Assembly (NCBI GenBank): GCA_013285595.1
Contig: JABDHF010000001.1
Location: forward strand, 3,563-67,562
Direction of reading: 5' to 3'
From: Bacteroidota bacterium
GTDB lineage: Bacteria; Bacteroidota; Bacteroidia; Chitinophagales; Chitinophagaceae
DNA length: 64,000 bases
Shown here: in pieces, positions 26,541 to 36,515 of the stretch
Numbering within the stretch: the stretch's first letter is position 1
Layout of the letters: each line of letters starts with the position of its first letter
The notes under the pieces: generated by a model
Told to the model about the DNA's origin: nothing
The model's database searches: none
Seen by the model: the letters and a program-made list of their open reading frames with translations, nothing else
Program-made: the position numbers and the translations under genes

Positions 26541-26558
26541 TGATTTATGGATATAATA

Positions 26559-27773
26559 TTATTGTTCCAGGGAGTGAATGCCGCGAAACAAGCGCTTCCA
26601 GCGCATGTCTTTGAGCATGCCGCCTTCGCCGTAGCTTAGCCATACAAACCAGGCCTTGCCCACCACGTGGTCTACCGGTACAAAGCCCCAGTACCTGGAG
26701 TCGAGCGAATTATGGCGGTTATCACCCATCATCCAGTAGTAGTCCATTTTAAAGGTATAAGAGGTCGCCTCTTTGCCGTTTATGATGAACTTACCATTCT
26801 GCTCTTCCAGTGTATTGCCCTCATAGTTGCGTATAATGCGGCGGTATATAGAGATATTTTGCGCGGTAAGCTGCACGGTAGCGCCTTCCTTTGGAATGGT
26901 GAGCGGGCCAAAGTTATCGCGGTTCCACTTATAGTTAGCCGTATCCAGCGGGAATACCCATTCGCCGGGATCTGCGGGGGCTACTCCTTTGGGGTACATT
27001 TCTGCGAGATCTACAGACACAACGTTAGGTGTCTTTTTAAGGTCGTCGACCTGGTCGTTTTCGAGGTTATATATATAAACGCCGTTGTTCACCATCTGCG
27101 ACATCTCCAGGTTGTCTACGCCCATTGGCATTTTGCCATTGGTCTTCACTATGTAGTTCAGCTTAGAATGCGGGAACAAAATGTTTGGCTCACCATTGAT
27201 GTATACCCTTGCCTTTTTGATCTCCAAAACATCGCCCGGCAACCCTATGCAGCGTTTAATATAGTTCTCCTTCTTATCCACAGGGCGGGTGATGATCTTA
27301 AACCTGTTCACAATATTGTCACGGCCATTTACCCTGCATGCCTGGTAGTAGTCACTTTCCGGCATTTCGGCCATCACGGTATCTCCACAGGGATAGTTGA
27401 ATACGACTACATCGTTGCGCTCCACATGGCCGAACCCCGGGATGCGGTGGTATTTCCATTCCACTGCTTCGGTATAAGACTTGCCGCCTACTATGGGCAT
27501 GGTGTTATGTACCAGTGGCACGGCCAATGGCGTCATAGGCACACGAGGGCCATACGCCAGCTTGCTTACGAAGAGAAAGTCGTTTACCAGCATGGTACCT
27601 TCCATAGAGCCTGTGGGAATGGTATATGCCTCGAAAAAGAAGGTGCGGATAATGGTTGCGGCCACTATGGCAAATACGCCTGCATCGAGCCATTCGCGCC
27701 AAATAGGCTTTCTTTTTCCTTTATTGGTGGTGGTAGTTGTAGTTTCGGTAACTGTTTTTTTCCAGAATGCCAT
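26559..27773 (-). CDS. lepB: signal peptidase I
   Basis: The 404-residue protein removes signal peptides after Sec export. A membrane anchor (about 30-46) precedes the catalytic box IPTGSMEGTM with nucleophile Ser56. The general-base lysine is Lys173 in YIKRCIGLPGD, and MGDNRHNSLDSRYWGFVP is box E. The protein is longer than E. coli LepB (324) because of an insertion of about 100 residues between boxes D and E, as in other Bacteroidota. I chose ATG at 27773; the frame is open 13 residues upstream, but the -7 box TACTTTTG at 27794-27801 would lie inside that extension. Confidence 0.95.
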   Translation of the reverse strand: MAFWKKTVTETTTTTTNKGKRKPIWREWLDAGVFAIVAATIIRTFFFEAYTIPTGSMEGTMLVNDFLFVSKLAYGPRVPMTPLAVPLVHNTMPIVGGKSYTEAVEWKYHRIPGFGHVERNDVVVFNYPCGDTVMAEMPESDYYQACRVNGRDNIVNRFKIITRPVDKKENYIKRCIGLPGDVLEIKKARVYINGEPNILFPHSKLNYIVKTNGKMPMGVDNLEMSQMVNNGVYIYNLENDQVDDLKKTPNVVSVDLAEMYPKGVAPADPGEWVFPLDTANYKWNRDNFGPLTIPKEGATVQLTAQNISIYRRIIRNYEGNTLEEQNGKFIINGKEATSYTFKMDYYWMMGDNRHNSLDSRYWGFVPVDHVVGKAWFVWLSYGEGGMLKDMRWKRLFRGIHSLEQ

Positions 27774-27793
27774 GAGGGCTAAAAAATTGTCTC

Positions 27794-27827
27794 CAAAAGT
27801 AACAACTTCCAAGAGATTTCATGCAAA
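27794..27827 (-). promoter_or_regulatory. putative promoter for lepB
   Basis: On the minus strand, TTTG (27824-27827) and TACTTTTG (27794-27801) are 22 bases apart and 20 bases before the lepB start. The spacing is slightly long for the consensus. Confidence 0.5.
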
Positions 27828-27895
27828 GCCGCAAAGGCGCAGCCTCTGCGGTGTTTTTAAAGGTTGCAAAGTGTGATACAGTAACGATGTAAAAA

Positions 27896-27928
27896 CAGGT
27901 AATGAGCTATATTCTAGCTCATTACCTG
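27896..27928 (-). terminator. terminator after the 27958-28437 gene
   Basis: Perfect 14-base arms (27896-27909 and 27915-27928) with a 5-base loop are followed on the minus strand by five T. Confidence 0.85.
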
Positions 27929-27957
27929 CGCGAAAAATGGGTCAGTATATACCAGGA

Positions 27958-28437
27958 CTAATTACGGGTAGTATTATCAACATGCTGCTGAATGTGTTTC
28001 AGTTTGTATTCGTTTGGCAGTACAAGGGTATTGACCACGCTCTCCGAAATAACGGAGAACGTAAAGCAGATATCATACGCTTCTGTGCGGGAATATTCTT
28101 CCGCAAGCAGGCGGGCGGCGGCGATCTTAGGGGAAACAAAATCATCGTGCTTCACCAGCAGTAGCACCTGGAAAGCGGTATCGGCGCGTACACGCAGGTA
28201 CGATTCCGGCACTTCTATGTTCAGCTTTCTTTCCAGTGTGTCTATCAGGCGTTCTGCCCTTTTAGCGGCCATCGGCAGGTTATGCTTTATGAACAGCTCT
28301 GTTTCTTCAGGGCGCTCATTTGTATTGGTTACATAATTCTTTTCCAGCTCTTCTGCGGTAAACCAGCCTTTTGGCGCTTCTAACCTATCATTAAACTTAT
28401 TTAATTTATCTGAAACCTTTTCGAATATTACGGACAT
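27958..28437 (-). CDS. hypothetical soluble protein, Bacteroidota type
   Basis: The 159-residue product starts MSVIFEKVSDKLN and is mostly helical and charged, with no signal peptide or membrane segment. I do not recognise a domain. ATG at 28437 is preferred; an open extension of 25 residues upstream looks non-coding. The gene lies 104 bases behind hemW on the same strand and ends at a strong terminator, so the two may form one unit. Confidence 0.6.
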   Translation of the reverse strand: MSVIFEKVSDKLNKFNDRLEAPKGWFTAEELEKNYVTNTNERPEETELFIKHNLPMAAKRAERLIDTLERKLNIEVPESYLRVRADTAFQVLLLVKHDDFVSPKIAAARLLAEEYSRTEAYDICFTFSVISESVVNTLVLPNEYKLKHIQQHVDNTTRN

Positions 28438-28541
28438 AGAATATTTTTTTGCTAGTGAATTTTTGAACTTCATTACAGAACAAAAAAATACTGTGCCATG
28501 GTGGTATTCCATTTCGTTAATGTTAGGGTGGCGAAGTGGTA

Positions 28542-29720
28542 TTATTTGTAAGAGACAAATAGTTCAGCGGCAATGTTATCCGCAAACAGCTTGCCGGCAT
28601 TGGTTAGTACCAGCGTTCTGCCCTGCTGGGTTACCCAATTTTTTTCCTGGAAGAGGTGGCTGCTTTTTTCTACCATGTCTGCGCTTGAAGCATCCCATTC
28701 TTTTTCAATTCTATCGAGGTCACAACCCCACATGGTGCGTAGGCTGGTCATTATGTATTCGTTCAGGTGCTGGGCAGGTGTCAGCTTTTCTTCTTCGTAC
28801 GGAAGCTTGCGCTCTTTTAGGATGCTCTTTGCATATTGTGCATTATTGGCAATGTTCCACTGGCGCGATGTGCCGTTGAACGAGTGTGCCGATGGCCCTA
28901 TGCCCAGGTAGGGCAGGCCACGCCAGTAGTTAGTATTGTGTATGGCATACATACCGGGCAGCGCAAGGTTCGATATTTCGTAATGCTCGTAGCCCATTAC
29001 TGCGGCCTGCTCCATTAGCAGCTCAAACTGGCCTGCGGCCTGTTCAGGGTCTACGGGCGCTGCTTTTCTTTGCTGTATGGCGTGCTGCAGCGCTGTCTTG
29101 TCTTCTACAGTAAGTGCGTAAGATGAGAAATGGGGAATATGCAGCTCCGCAATTTTAGATAGGTTTTTCTTCCATGCCGCACCGGTAAGGCCGGGAGTGC
29201 CGTATATGAGATCGATGCTCAGGTTATCAAAGCCGGCATCCTGGGCGGCTTTGATGGCGTAGTCGGCCTGCTGCGCGTTGTGGGCGCGCTTCATGTATTG
29301 CAGGTCTTCGTCGTGGAAAGATTGTACGCCTATGCTGAAACGGTTTACCGGTGTTTGCCGCAGCGACTGGATATAATGCTTATCAAGGTCGTCGGGGTTA
29401 GTTTCGAGGGTGCATTCTTTTAAGTCAGCGACCGTATAGTTTTTTAGTATGGTATCAAATATCCGGTTGATCTCATCTGCCGATAACAAAGAGGGCGTAC
29501 CGCCGCCAAAGTATACGGTTTCGATAACCGTTCCTTCCAAATAGCCGCGCCTCATTTCCAGCTCCTGTGTAATGGCCTGAAGCACCTCTTCCTTGTATTT
29601 AAGAGAGGTGGAAAAATGAAAGTTGCAGTAGACACAAGCCTGCTTGCAAAATGGGATGTGGATGTAAATACCTGCTGTTTTTGGGGCAGATGTTAAAACT
29701 GGCGTACCGGGAATGCTCAT
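28542..29720 (-). CDS. hemW: radical SAM heme chaperone HemW
   Basis: The 392-residue protein has the radical SAM cluster motif CKQACVYCNF (Cys25, Cys29, Cys32), the SAM-binding YFGGGTPSLL block and LETNPDDL, all in HemW order. It ends with the HemW C-terminal domain containing GIGPSAHSF. HemW binds heme and delivers it to acceptor proteins. It was long annotated as oxygen-independent coproporphyrinogen oxidase, but the cysteine spacing followed by CNF and the shorter length fit HemW. Confidence 0.93.
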   Translation of the reverse strand: MSIPGTPVLTSAPKTAGIYIHIPFCKQACVYCNFHFSTSLKYKEEVLQAITQELEMRRGYLEGTVIETVYFGGGTPSLLSADEINRIFDTILKNYTVADLKECTLETNPDDLDKHYIQSLRQTPVNRFSIGVQSFHDEDLQYMKRAHNAQQADYAIKAAQDAGFDNLSIDLIYGTPGLTGAAWKKNLSKIAELHIPHFSSYALTVEDKTALQHAIQQRKAAPVDPEQAAGQFELLMEQAAVMGYEHYEISNLALPGMYAIHNTNYWRGLPYLGIGPSAHSFNGTSRQWNIANNAQYAKSILKERKLPYEEEKLTPAQHLNEYIMTSLRTMWGCDLDRIEKEWDASSADMVEKSSHLFQEKNWVTQQGRTLVLTNAGKLFADNIAAELFVSYK

Positions 29721-29894
29721 GAAGGTGCAAAGTTACTACATCTGCATGGGTATTAGTTATTATAACAACGAGACGATAACATATTATTCCGATATGTTAA
29801 TGTTTGGTGGGAAAGTTCGCTACTTATGTAAAAAATACTATTTTTACTACCCCGCTATACTTTTTTTCAGTTCACTAACTAAAATAGTAGCGAT

Positions 29895-30416
29895 ATGATA
29901 TTGACAAGAAGTTTACTAAAAAGGAATTTATTGTTGGTAGGTTTTTTAGCGCTGATGTTTACCGCCAGCGCTCAGAACAGATCATATATTGCCAACCATA
30001 AGGCGATAGCCGCGCTGCTATCTAAAAAATACGGTATCCCCTCTGCTGTGATCCTGGCGGTGGCTGCGGTAGAGTCATCGGGCGGCACTTGTGCTGTAGC
30101 CAGGGTGCTCAATAACCATTTCGGCATGGCGGGCAAAAATGAGTTTGTGAACAAGAAAGGGCATAAAAGCCGCTACAAGCAATACGCCAATGAATTTGCT
30201 TCTTACCTGGACTTTTGCAAGGTCATCTCGCGGAAGCACTATTACAAACACTTACGGGATAAAGAAGATTGCCTGGCCTGGGTAAAAGCCATGAGTCATT
30301 CGGGCTACTCTGAAGTGCCTGAAGAATGGGAGAATAAAGTGCTAGGTGTACTGCATACCATAAAGCCATCTGTACATAAGCTGCAGTCTTCCCCGGCCTT
30401 GGCTTCTGCGAAGTAA
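29895..30416 (+). CDS. secreted glucosaminidase (peptidoglycan hydrolase)
   Basis: The 173-residue protein has a signal peptide (about 1-27, ending SAQ) and a glucosaminidase (lysozyme subfamily 4, GH73-like) domain. AVESSGG holds the likely catalytic Glu60, and NNHFGMAGK and YKQYANEFASYLDFCKVI are conserved blocks. It should cut glycan strands of peptidoglycan in the periplasm. There is no LysM or other wall-binding domain, so it is a minimal enzyme. Confidence 0.85.
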   Translation: MILTRSLLKRNLLLVGFLALMFTASAQNRSYIANHKAIAALLSKKYGIPSAVILAVAAVESSGGTCAVARVLNNHFGMAGKNEFVNKKGHKSRYKQYANEFASYLDFCKVISRKHYYKHLRDKEDCLAWVKAMSHSGYSEVPEEWENKVLGVLHTIKPSVHKLQSSPALASAK

Positions 30417-30426
30417 GGTATTATTA

Positions 30427-31497
30427 TCATTTCTTCCTTTTCGCTCGTTCATACTGTTCCGGCCAGTGCATTTCGTGATAGCCTAACTCGCGGGCAGCTC
30501 TTAATGGAAAGTAAGGATCGCGCAATAGCTCTCTTGCTATTACAATGAGGTCGGCTTGCCCGTTGGCCAGTATTTCTTCGGCTTGCTCCGCAGTTACTAT
30601 AATGCCGACGGCGGCTGTTGGCATACCTGCCTTGCGTACTGCCTCGGCGAAGGGCACCTGGTAAGAGGGGTGTGCGGGGATCTTCACACCGGGGATCACA
30701 CCACCCGATGAGCAGTCCATAACGTCAATGCCTTTGGGTTTTACTATTGCTGCAAGGGCAACGGAATCTTCTATATTCCAGCCATCGGCGACCCAATCGC
30801 TGGCGGAAATGCGGAGGAATAGTGGGTATTCTTCCGGCCACACGCTACGGATGGCTTCGATTATTTCCAGCAGCAACCTTGTGCGATTTTCAAAAGAGCC
30901 GCCGTATTTATCCGTGCGCTTGTTGCTTAGTGGCGAGAGAAATTCGTTGATGAGGTAGCCGTGTGCGCCGTGTATCTCAATGACTTTGAAGCCGGCTTTA
31001 AGTGCGCGTATTGCGGCGGCCCTGAAATCGGCTATTATCTTTTGGATGCCGGCTTCGTCCAGCTCTTGTGGAGTGTCTTTGTCGTCAGAGAATGCAACTG
31101 CGCTTGGCGCCACGGTCTTCCAGCCACCTTCAGATGCGGGTACCAGGTGGTCGCCTTTCCATGGCGGGCTTACGCTGGCTTTTCTGCCTGCGTGGGCCAG
31201 TTGCATGCCGGGTATGCTGCCATGCTGCTCTATAAACTGGGTGATCCTTTTAAGCTGGGGTATATGCTCGTCTTTCCAGATACCGAGGTCCTGCGGGGAT
31301 ATACGGCCTTCGGGGCTTACTGCTGTGGCTTCAGTAATTATCAATGCCGCCCCGCCCACTGCCCGGCTACCCAGGTGTACAAAATGCCAGTCGTTGGCGA
31401 AGCCATCTTCGCTGGAATACTGGCACATGGGCGAAACAACAATGCGGTTCTTTAAAGTAAGGTTCCTTATGGTAAATGGAGTGAACAAATGCGGCAT
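30427..31497 (-). CDS. NADH:flavin oxidoreductase, YqjM/NamA class (old yellow enzyme family)
   Basis: The 356-residue TIM-barrel flavoprotein matches the thermophilic-like class of ene-reductases. Cys25 and Tyr27 in VSPMCQYS are the class-specific FMN-tuning pair, QLAHAGRKAS and IEIHGAHGYLINEFLSP give the substrate-binding histidines, and the tail has ADLIVIARELLRDPYFP. It reduces activated C=C bonds with NAD(P)H. The physiological substrate is unknown. It lies 53 bases behind the NHL-propeller gene on the same strand. Confidence 0.92.
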   Translation of the reverse strand: MPHLFTPFTIRNLTLKNRIVVSPMCQYSSEDGFANDWHFVHLGSRAVGGAALIITEATAVSPEGRISPQDLGIWKDEHIPQLKRITQFIEQHGSIPGMQLAHAGRKASVSPPWKGDHLVPASEGGWKTVAPSAVAFSDDKDTPQELDEAGIQKIIADFRAAAIRALKAGFKVIEIHGAHGYLINEFLSPLSNKRTDKYGGSFENRTRLLLEIIEAIRSVWPEEYPLFLRISASDWVADGWNIEDSVALAAIVKPKGIDVMDCSSGGVIPGVKIPAHPSYQVPFAEAVRKAGMPTAAVGIIVTAEQAEEILANGQADLIVIARELLRDPYFPLRAARELGYHEMHWPEQYERAKRKK

Positions 31498-31550
31498 GGC
31501 AACAGATAATTACTACCCGAAGTTAGGCAATGATGGTAAAACCCGCCGCG

Positions 31551-33905
31551 CTATTCTTTGGCCATTTTTATCACTTGTGTTTTGCCGTTTTGGCTTACTA
31601 CCTGTATCATATATACGCCACTGGCCAGGGTATGTATATCCATTGTTTCCTTAGCTGTGATGACATATGACCTTTGTACTTCTTTACCGGCGGCATCACT
31701 GATAATGATATCGCTGTTTGCTGCGTTTATGATATTTATAGTGCCTGTTGCCGGGTTTGGATAAACCGATGCTCCGGCTACAGCAGCTTTTACGTTACCT
31801 ACAGCCACTGCCGGGTTAACTATTTCTCTTAACCTGTAATTGCGGCTGTCAGCTATATACAGATTTCCCCATTGATCTACTGCCACGCCCGATGGGTCAT
31901 TTAGCTTAGCTACCAATGCAGGCCCGCCATCGCCACTAAACCCACGCAAATGCGAACCTGCGAGTGTAGTAATGAAACCGGTTCCGTCTACCATTCTCAC
32001 GCAATTATTACCGGCATCAGCTATATACAGGTTTCCTGAATGATCGATCTTTATTCCCTGGGGAAATGCGATCTGGGCATCCGTGGCCAGCCCGCCGTCG
32101 CCGCTATAACCCGCAGTGCCGGTGCCCACAATAGTAGTAATAATGCCCAGCGGATCGATCTTGCGGATACGGCTGTTTTCCTGGTCGCTTATATATACAT
32201 TGCCTGTAGCGTCTACAGCCACATCGGCAGGGTAATTTAACTCGGCGGACGTGCCTAAGACGCCATCAAGATTAAACCCTGCCACTCCGTTACCAGCGAC
32301 TGTAGTGATAATGCCTGATGCACTTATTTTACGGATACGGTGGTTATTATTATCGCAGATATAGATATTGCCCGTAGCATCTACTGCTATACCAGTAGGA
32401 TATTGAAATTCCGCGGCAAGAGCGGAAGTACCATTCCCCGCATACCCTGCAGTACCATTACCAGCTATAGTGGAAATGATACCCGATGTGTTGACTTTAC
32501 GAATGCGTTGATTGTCCTGGTCGCAGATATATAGATTGCCTGCTGCATCAAATGTCATGGCCGATGGGTAGTATAAATGCGCAGCCGTTGCAGGGCCACC
32601 ATCGCCGCTAAATCCATCTTCATAGCCGGCGATACCGGCGCCCGCCACAGTAGAAACCTTTCCCGTGGTTGCATTCAGCATTCTTATCCGGTGATTATCT
32701 ATATCCGCAACATATATATTCCCTGCGGCGTCTGCAGCAATGTTTTGCGGCATACCAAATTCTGCATTTACCCCGGGGTAGTCTTCTCCAAACAAACTAT
32801 TTTGCCCGGCATATGTGGAAATAGTACCAGCGGTATTAACCATCCGCACCCTGTTGTTAGCGAGATCTGCGATGTACAAATTATTATTTGCGTCGAAAGA
32901 AAGGCCTTCGGGATTACTGATCTGCGCTGCACTTGCCGGGCCGCCATCACCACTATAGCCAGCTACGCCTGAGCTGATAGCAGTGGTAATAATACCGGTA
33001 GCGGCAGTAACCAGGCGGATGCTGTTATTATCAATGTCTGAAAAATAGATGTTTCCAAATGTATCCAGCGCCAGGCCACATGGCGCAGAGAATGTTGCGG
33101 CTGTTGCCGGGCCACCATCGCCACTGAAGCCATACGATCCATTGCCTGCTATATTAGATAGTGTACCTGTGGCATCTATTTTAGAGATATGCCATGCAGC
33201 ATAAGAGGCCACGAATATATTGCCTGCTTTGTCAACCGCGATCCTGAAAGGAATGCCCAGCGACGAAGCTGTGGCAGGCCCATCAAATACCGGCGCTACG
33301 GCAGTACCATTGCCGCCAACGGTTGTGATTATACCGGCAATATTTACTTTCCTCACCAGGTAGTTGAAACGATCGGCGATAAAAATATTACCGGAGGTGT
33401 CAACGGCAATATCTGAAGGACTATAGAGCATAGCAGTTGATGCTGCTATACCATCTCCATTAAAACCCGCCGTGCCCGTACCTGCGAAAGTAGAAATGAT
33501 GCCGGATGCTGCATCTACCTTACGGATAACACTGGCTCCCGGGTCAGCTATCAGCAGATTACCATTTTTGTCGCAAGCCAGGCTAAAGATGTCTTCGAAC
33601 CCAGCGGCCGTGGCAGGTCCACCGTCGCCATAATAGCCATAGTAGCCTGTGCCGGCAAATGTTGTTATAATACCTGCGGCACTTACTTTTCTTATCCTGT
33701 TGTCGTTACCGTCGGCTATATAAGTATTACCAGCGTTGTCAAATGCCACTTTCATTGGCCCATATACTTCGGCCTTGGTGGCCAGGCTGTCGTCGCCTAT
33801 GCCGCAGCCTGCCACGGTGGTAATGGTTTGCGCATTAACTTTTACGGGTGTTATATTAAAAGCAATAGCACATATTACTAATGGAACGAGTAACCCTGTT
33901 TTCAT
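31551..33905 (-). CDS. NHL-repeat propeller protein with T9SS type A sorting domain
   Basis: The 784-residue secreted protein has a signal peptide (to about residue 25, NAQ) and about twelve NHL units of roughly 55 residues. Each has a block like NLYIADAGNNCVRMV followed by GIITTVAGNG and GDGGPATAA. Such arrays form one or two six-bladed propellers that bind protein or glycan. The last 75 residues start VYPNPATGTINI and are a T9SS type A sorting domain. It should be exported by T9SS and attached to the surface. The repeats are also visible at the DNA level. Ligand unknown. Confidence 0.88.
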   Translation of the reverse strand: MKTGLLVPLVICAIAFNITPVKVNAQTITTVAGCGIGDDSLATKAEVYGPMKVAFDNAGNTYIADGNDNRIRKVSAAGIITTFAGTGYYGYYGDGGPATAAGFEDIFSLACDKNGNLLIADPGASVIRKVDAASGIISTFAGTGTAGFNGDGIAASTAMLYSPSDIAVDTSGNIFIADRFNYLVRKVNIAGIITTVGGNGTAVAPVFDGPATASSLGIPFRIAVDKAGNIFVASYAAWHISKIDATGTLSNIAGNGSYGFSGDGGPATAATFSAPCGLALDTFGNIYFSDIDNNSIRLVTAATGIITTAISSGVAGYSGDGGPASAAQISNPEGLSFDANNNLYIADLANNRVRMVNTAGTISTYAGQNSLFGEDYPGVNAEFGMPQNIAADAAGNIYVADIDNHRIRMLNATTGKVSTVAGAGIAGYEDGFSGDGGPATAAHLYYPSAMTFDAAGNLYICDQDNQRIRKVNTSGIISTIAGNGTAGYAGNGTSALAAEFQYPTGIAVDATGNIYICDNNNHRIRKISASGIITTVAGNGVAGFNLDGVLGTSAELNYPADVAVDATGNVYISDQENSRIRKIDPLGIITTIVGTGTAGYSGDGGLATDAQIAFPQGIKIDHSGNLYIADAGNNCVRMVDGTGFITTLAGSHLRGFSGDGGPALVAKLNDPSGVAVDQWGNLYIADSRNYRLREIVNPAVAVGNVKAAVAGASVYPNPATGTINIINAANSDIIISDAAGKEVQRSYVITAKETMDIHTLASGVYMIQVVSQNGKTQVIKMAKE

Positions 33906-34073
33906 ACGGATTATATTTTAAGTTAATAAAGTTAGTGGAAAAAACGACGGGCCATGTATAAAGACGTAAATATTTAATGAAATCTTTGCTATACATAAAA
34001 ATATTTCGGGAGCCAGATACAAGGTTGTGTGCAATCCTCCCGAGTTTATGGTTTTCGTTAACTTGCGCCCTTT

Positions 34074-36515
34074 ATGTTTGCCGATATTATTCTCCCGCTT
34101 AACCTGCCGCAAATACTTACCTATGGCGTTCCGCATGAAATGCAGGAGCTGCTGCAGCCTGGCATGCGTGTGGAAATAGCCCTGGGCAAGAACAAGCAGT
34201 ATGCCGGCATAGTAGACAGGTTGCATAATGACAAACCTGATGCCTACCAGGTAAAGCCTATAAAAAGCATCATAGATGAAGACCCTGTGGTGAATGAAAA
34301 GCAGCTGCAGTTCTGGCGGTGGATAGGGCACTACTACATGGCTGCGCCGGGAGAAGTGATGCAGGCTGCCCTGCCCGCACACCTGAAGCTGATGGGTGAA
34401 ACAAGGCTGGAATGGACGGGAGATGACCACGTGACAGAGGCGTGGAGCGATGAGGCCTATATAGCCGCTGAAGCGCTGCAAATGCGCAAGGAGCTGACCA
34501 TAAGCGAGCTTAGAAATATAGTAAGCGCCAAGAATTTTGCGGCAGTGCTCAATGAGCTGCTGGAAAAAGAAGTGGTGCGTATAAATGAGGCGCTGGAAAC
34601 GGCGTACCGCCCACGGCGTGAGAAGGTAGTAACCATGGCAGCGGCCTATAAGGAAGAAAAAGCGTTGATGGCCCTTTTCGACCAGCTGTCGAGGGCGCCT
34701 AAGCAACTAGAGTTGCTGATGGCCTATACCGAACTTTCTATAAAGAACGGCGTGGTGCGCCAGGACGACTTGCTCGACCGTACCAAAGCATCGGCAACAC
34801 AGGTGAAAGCGCTGGCAGACAAGGGCATCTTTATAGTAGAAGAAAAGAATGTAGACCGCCTGCTGCGCGAAAGTATTAAGGAAGCCAAAGAGATCGTATT
34901 TACACCGGCACAAGAGCTGGCGTATGATGAGCTGAGCCAAGGATTAAGCGAAAAGAATGTAGCGCTGCTGCACGGCGTTACCGGCAGCGGCAAAACATTG
35001 CTGTACATACATAAGATAAAAGAATGCCTGGCTGCCGGCAAGCAGGCCATACTGCTGCTGCCGGAGATAGGGCTGACCACACAACTGGTAACCAGGCTGC
35101 ACGCTTTCTTCGGCAATATACTGGGTGTATACCATTCGCACTTCAGCAATAATGAGCGGGTGGAAATATGGGAGAAGGTGCGCAAAGGCGCCTACCAGGT
35201 AGTGGCAGGGCCGCGCTCTGCACTGTGGCTGCCGTATAAAGATATAGGCCTCATTATTGTGGATGAGGAGCATGACGGCTCTTATAAGCAGAAAGACCCC
35301 GCACCGCGCTTTCATGCGCGCGATGCGGCTATATATCTCGCATCTTTGTTTGATGCTAAGGTAATACTGGGCTCGGCGACGCCGTCTGTCGAGAGCCTCT
35401 TTAATGTGCAGCAGCGCAAGTATGCCTACATAGCCCTTAAAGACCGCTACCAGGGGGTGAAGATGCCCGCGATAGAGATAGTAAATGCTAAGTCGCTGGA
35501 GACGGTGCGGATGCTGGGCGTGAAGCTGCTGACGCCGGAACTGCAGCAGGCCATACTGGAGGCCTTGCAGCAGCGCAAGCAGGTGATACTGTTCCAGAAC
35601 AGGCGGGGGTATGCACCCTTTCAGCTATGTACGGTATGCGGCTGGGTGCCGCAGTGCAAGAACTGCGCGGTATCGCTTACTTACCATAAAAGCACGGATA
35701 AAATGCACTGCCACTATTGTGGCCTTAAGGCAGCGGTGATGCAGAGTTGCCCGCAGTGCGGCAGTACCAAACTGATAAGCAAGAGCTTTGGTACAGAACG
35801 GATAGAAGAAGAGGTGCAAACGATATTCCCCAATGCCCGTGTGGCGCGGATGGATGTAGACAGTATGCGTGGCAAGCATAGCATGACCGAACTGCTGGAC
35901 CTGCTGGAGAAACGCAAGGTAGATATACTGGTGGGCACCCAGATGGTAGTAAAGGGTCTGGACTTTCCTTCGGTATCGCTGGTGGGTATACTTAGTGCCG
36001 ACAGCCTGCTTAGCTACCCCGACTTCAGGGTGAATGAGCGCGCTTTTCAGCTGATGGAACAGGTAAGTGGCAGGGCAGGCAGGGTAGATGGCGATGGCAG
36101 GGTGCTGATACAGGCTTACAATGTGCAGCACCCCGTGCTGCAATGGGTAAAAGACCACGATGTCCATTCCTTTTACACCCAGGAGATAAGGTATAGGGAG
36201 CATTTTGCTTACCCACCCTTTAGCCGCCTTATTAAGATAACTTTTAAACACCCGGACGAGCCTAAAGCCATAGCCGCTGCAGCTATGCTGGCTGAAGTTT
36301 TGAAAGCTTACCCCGGAATAGCGGTGCAGGGGCCCGGCCCGGCAATAGTGCCACGGGTGCGCAACTACTACCTGCACGAGATATGGATAAAGTGCCAGCG
36401 CGATAATAAGGCGCTCGATGCTTTAAAGGCCTTCCTTAAAGCAGAGAAGCAACATATACTTGCCAAGCGCGGAAATACAAATGTGCAGGTGATCTTTGAT
36501 GTAGACCCGGTGTAA
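34074..36515 (+). CDS. priA: primosomal replication helicase PriA
   Basis: The 813-residue protein restarts stalled replication forks. It has an N-terminal DNA 3'-end-binding domain, a helicase core with Walker A GVTGSGKT (near residues 301-308), Walker B DEEHDG, motif III GSATPSVES, and the zinc-binding region with eight cysteines (CTVCGWVPQCKNC, then CHYCG and CPQCGS). A C-terminal helicase half includes GTQMVVKGLDFPSVSLVG and QVSGRAGRV. All motifs are intact. It runs alone on the plus strand. Confidence 0.96.
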   Translation: MFADIILPLNLPQILTYGVPHEMQELLQPGMRVEIALGKNKQYAGIVDRLHNDKPDAYQVKPIKSIIDEDPVVNEKQLQFWRWIGHYYMAAPGEVMQAALPAHLKLMGETRLEWTGDDHVTEAWSDEAYIAAEALQMRKELTISELRNIVSAKNFAAVLNELLEKEVVRINEALETAYRPRREKVVTMAAAYKEEKALMALFDQLSRAPKQLELLMAYTELSIKNGVVRQDDLLDRTKASATQVKALADKGIFIVEEKNVDRLLRESIKEAKEIVFTPAQELAYDELSQGLSEKNVALLHGVTGSGKTLLYIHKIKECLAAGKQAILLLPEIGLTTQLVTRLHAFFGNILGVYHSHFSNNERVEIWEKVRKGAYQVVAGPRSALWLPYKDIGLIIVDEEHDGSYKQKDPAPRFHARDAAIYLASLFDAKVILGSATPSVESLFNVQQRKYAYIALKDRYQGVKMPAIEIVNAKSLETVRMLGVKLLTPELQQAILEALQQRKQVILFQNRRGYAPFQLCTVCGWVPQCKNCAVSLTYHKSTDKMHCHYCGLKAAVMQSCPQCGSTKLISKSFGTERIEEEVQTIFPNARVARMDVDSMRGKHSMTELLDLLEKRKVDILVGTQMVVKGLDFPSVSLVGILSADSLLSYPDFRVNERAFQLMEQVSGRAGRVDGDGRVLIQAYNVQHPVLQWVKDHDVHSFYTQEIRYREHFAYPPFSRLIKITFKHPDEPKAIAAAAMLAEVLKAYPGIAVQGPGPAIVPRVRNYYLHEIWIKCQRDNKALDALKAFLKAEKQHILAKRGNTNVQVIFDVDPV

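Noticed and set aside
26667..27782. 371-codon open frame opposite lepB
   Set aside because: lepB is complete with all catalytic motifs. The antisense frame has no recognisable domain.
29895..30416. Glucosaminidase considered as part of a phage lysis module
   Set aside because: It has a signal peptide, stands alone and has no holin or other phage gene nearby.
31551..33905. DNA-level repeats considered as a tandem repeat or CRISPR array
   Set aside because: They are codon-level images of about twelve NHL units in an intact gene.
34073..34080. TATGTTTG considered as a -7 promoter box for priA
   Set aside because: It overlaps the start codon, so transcription would begin inside the gene.
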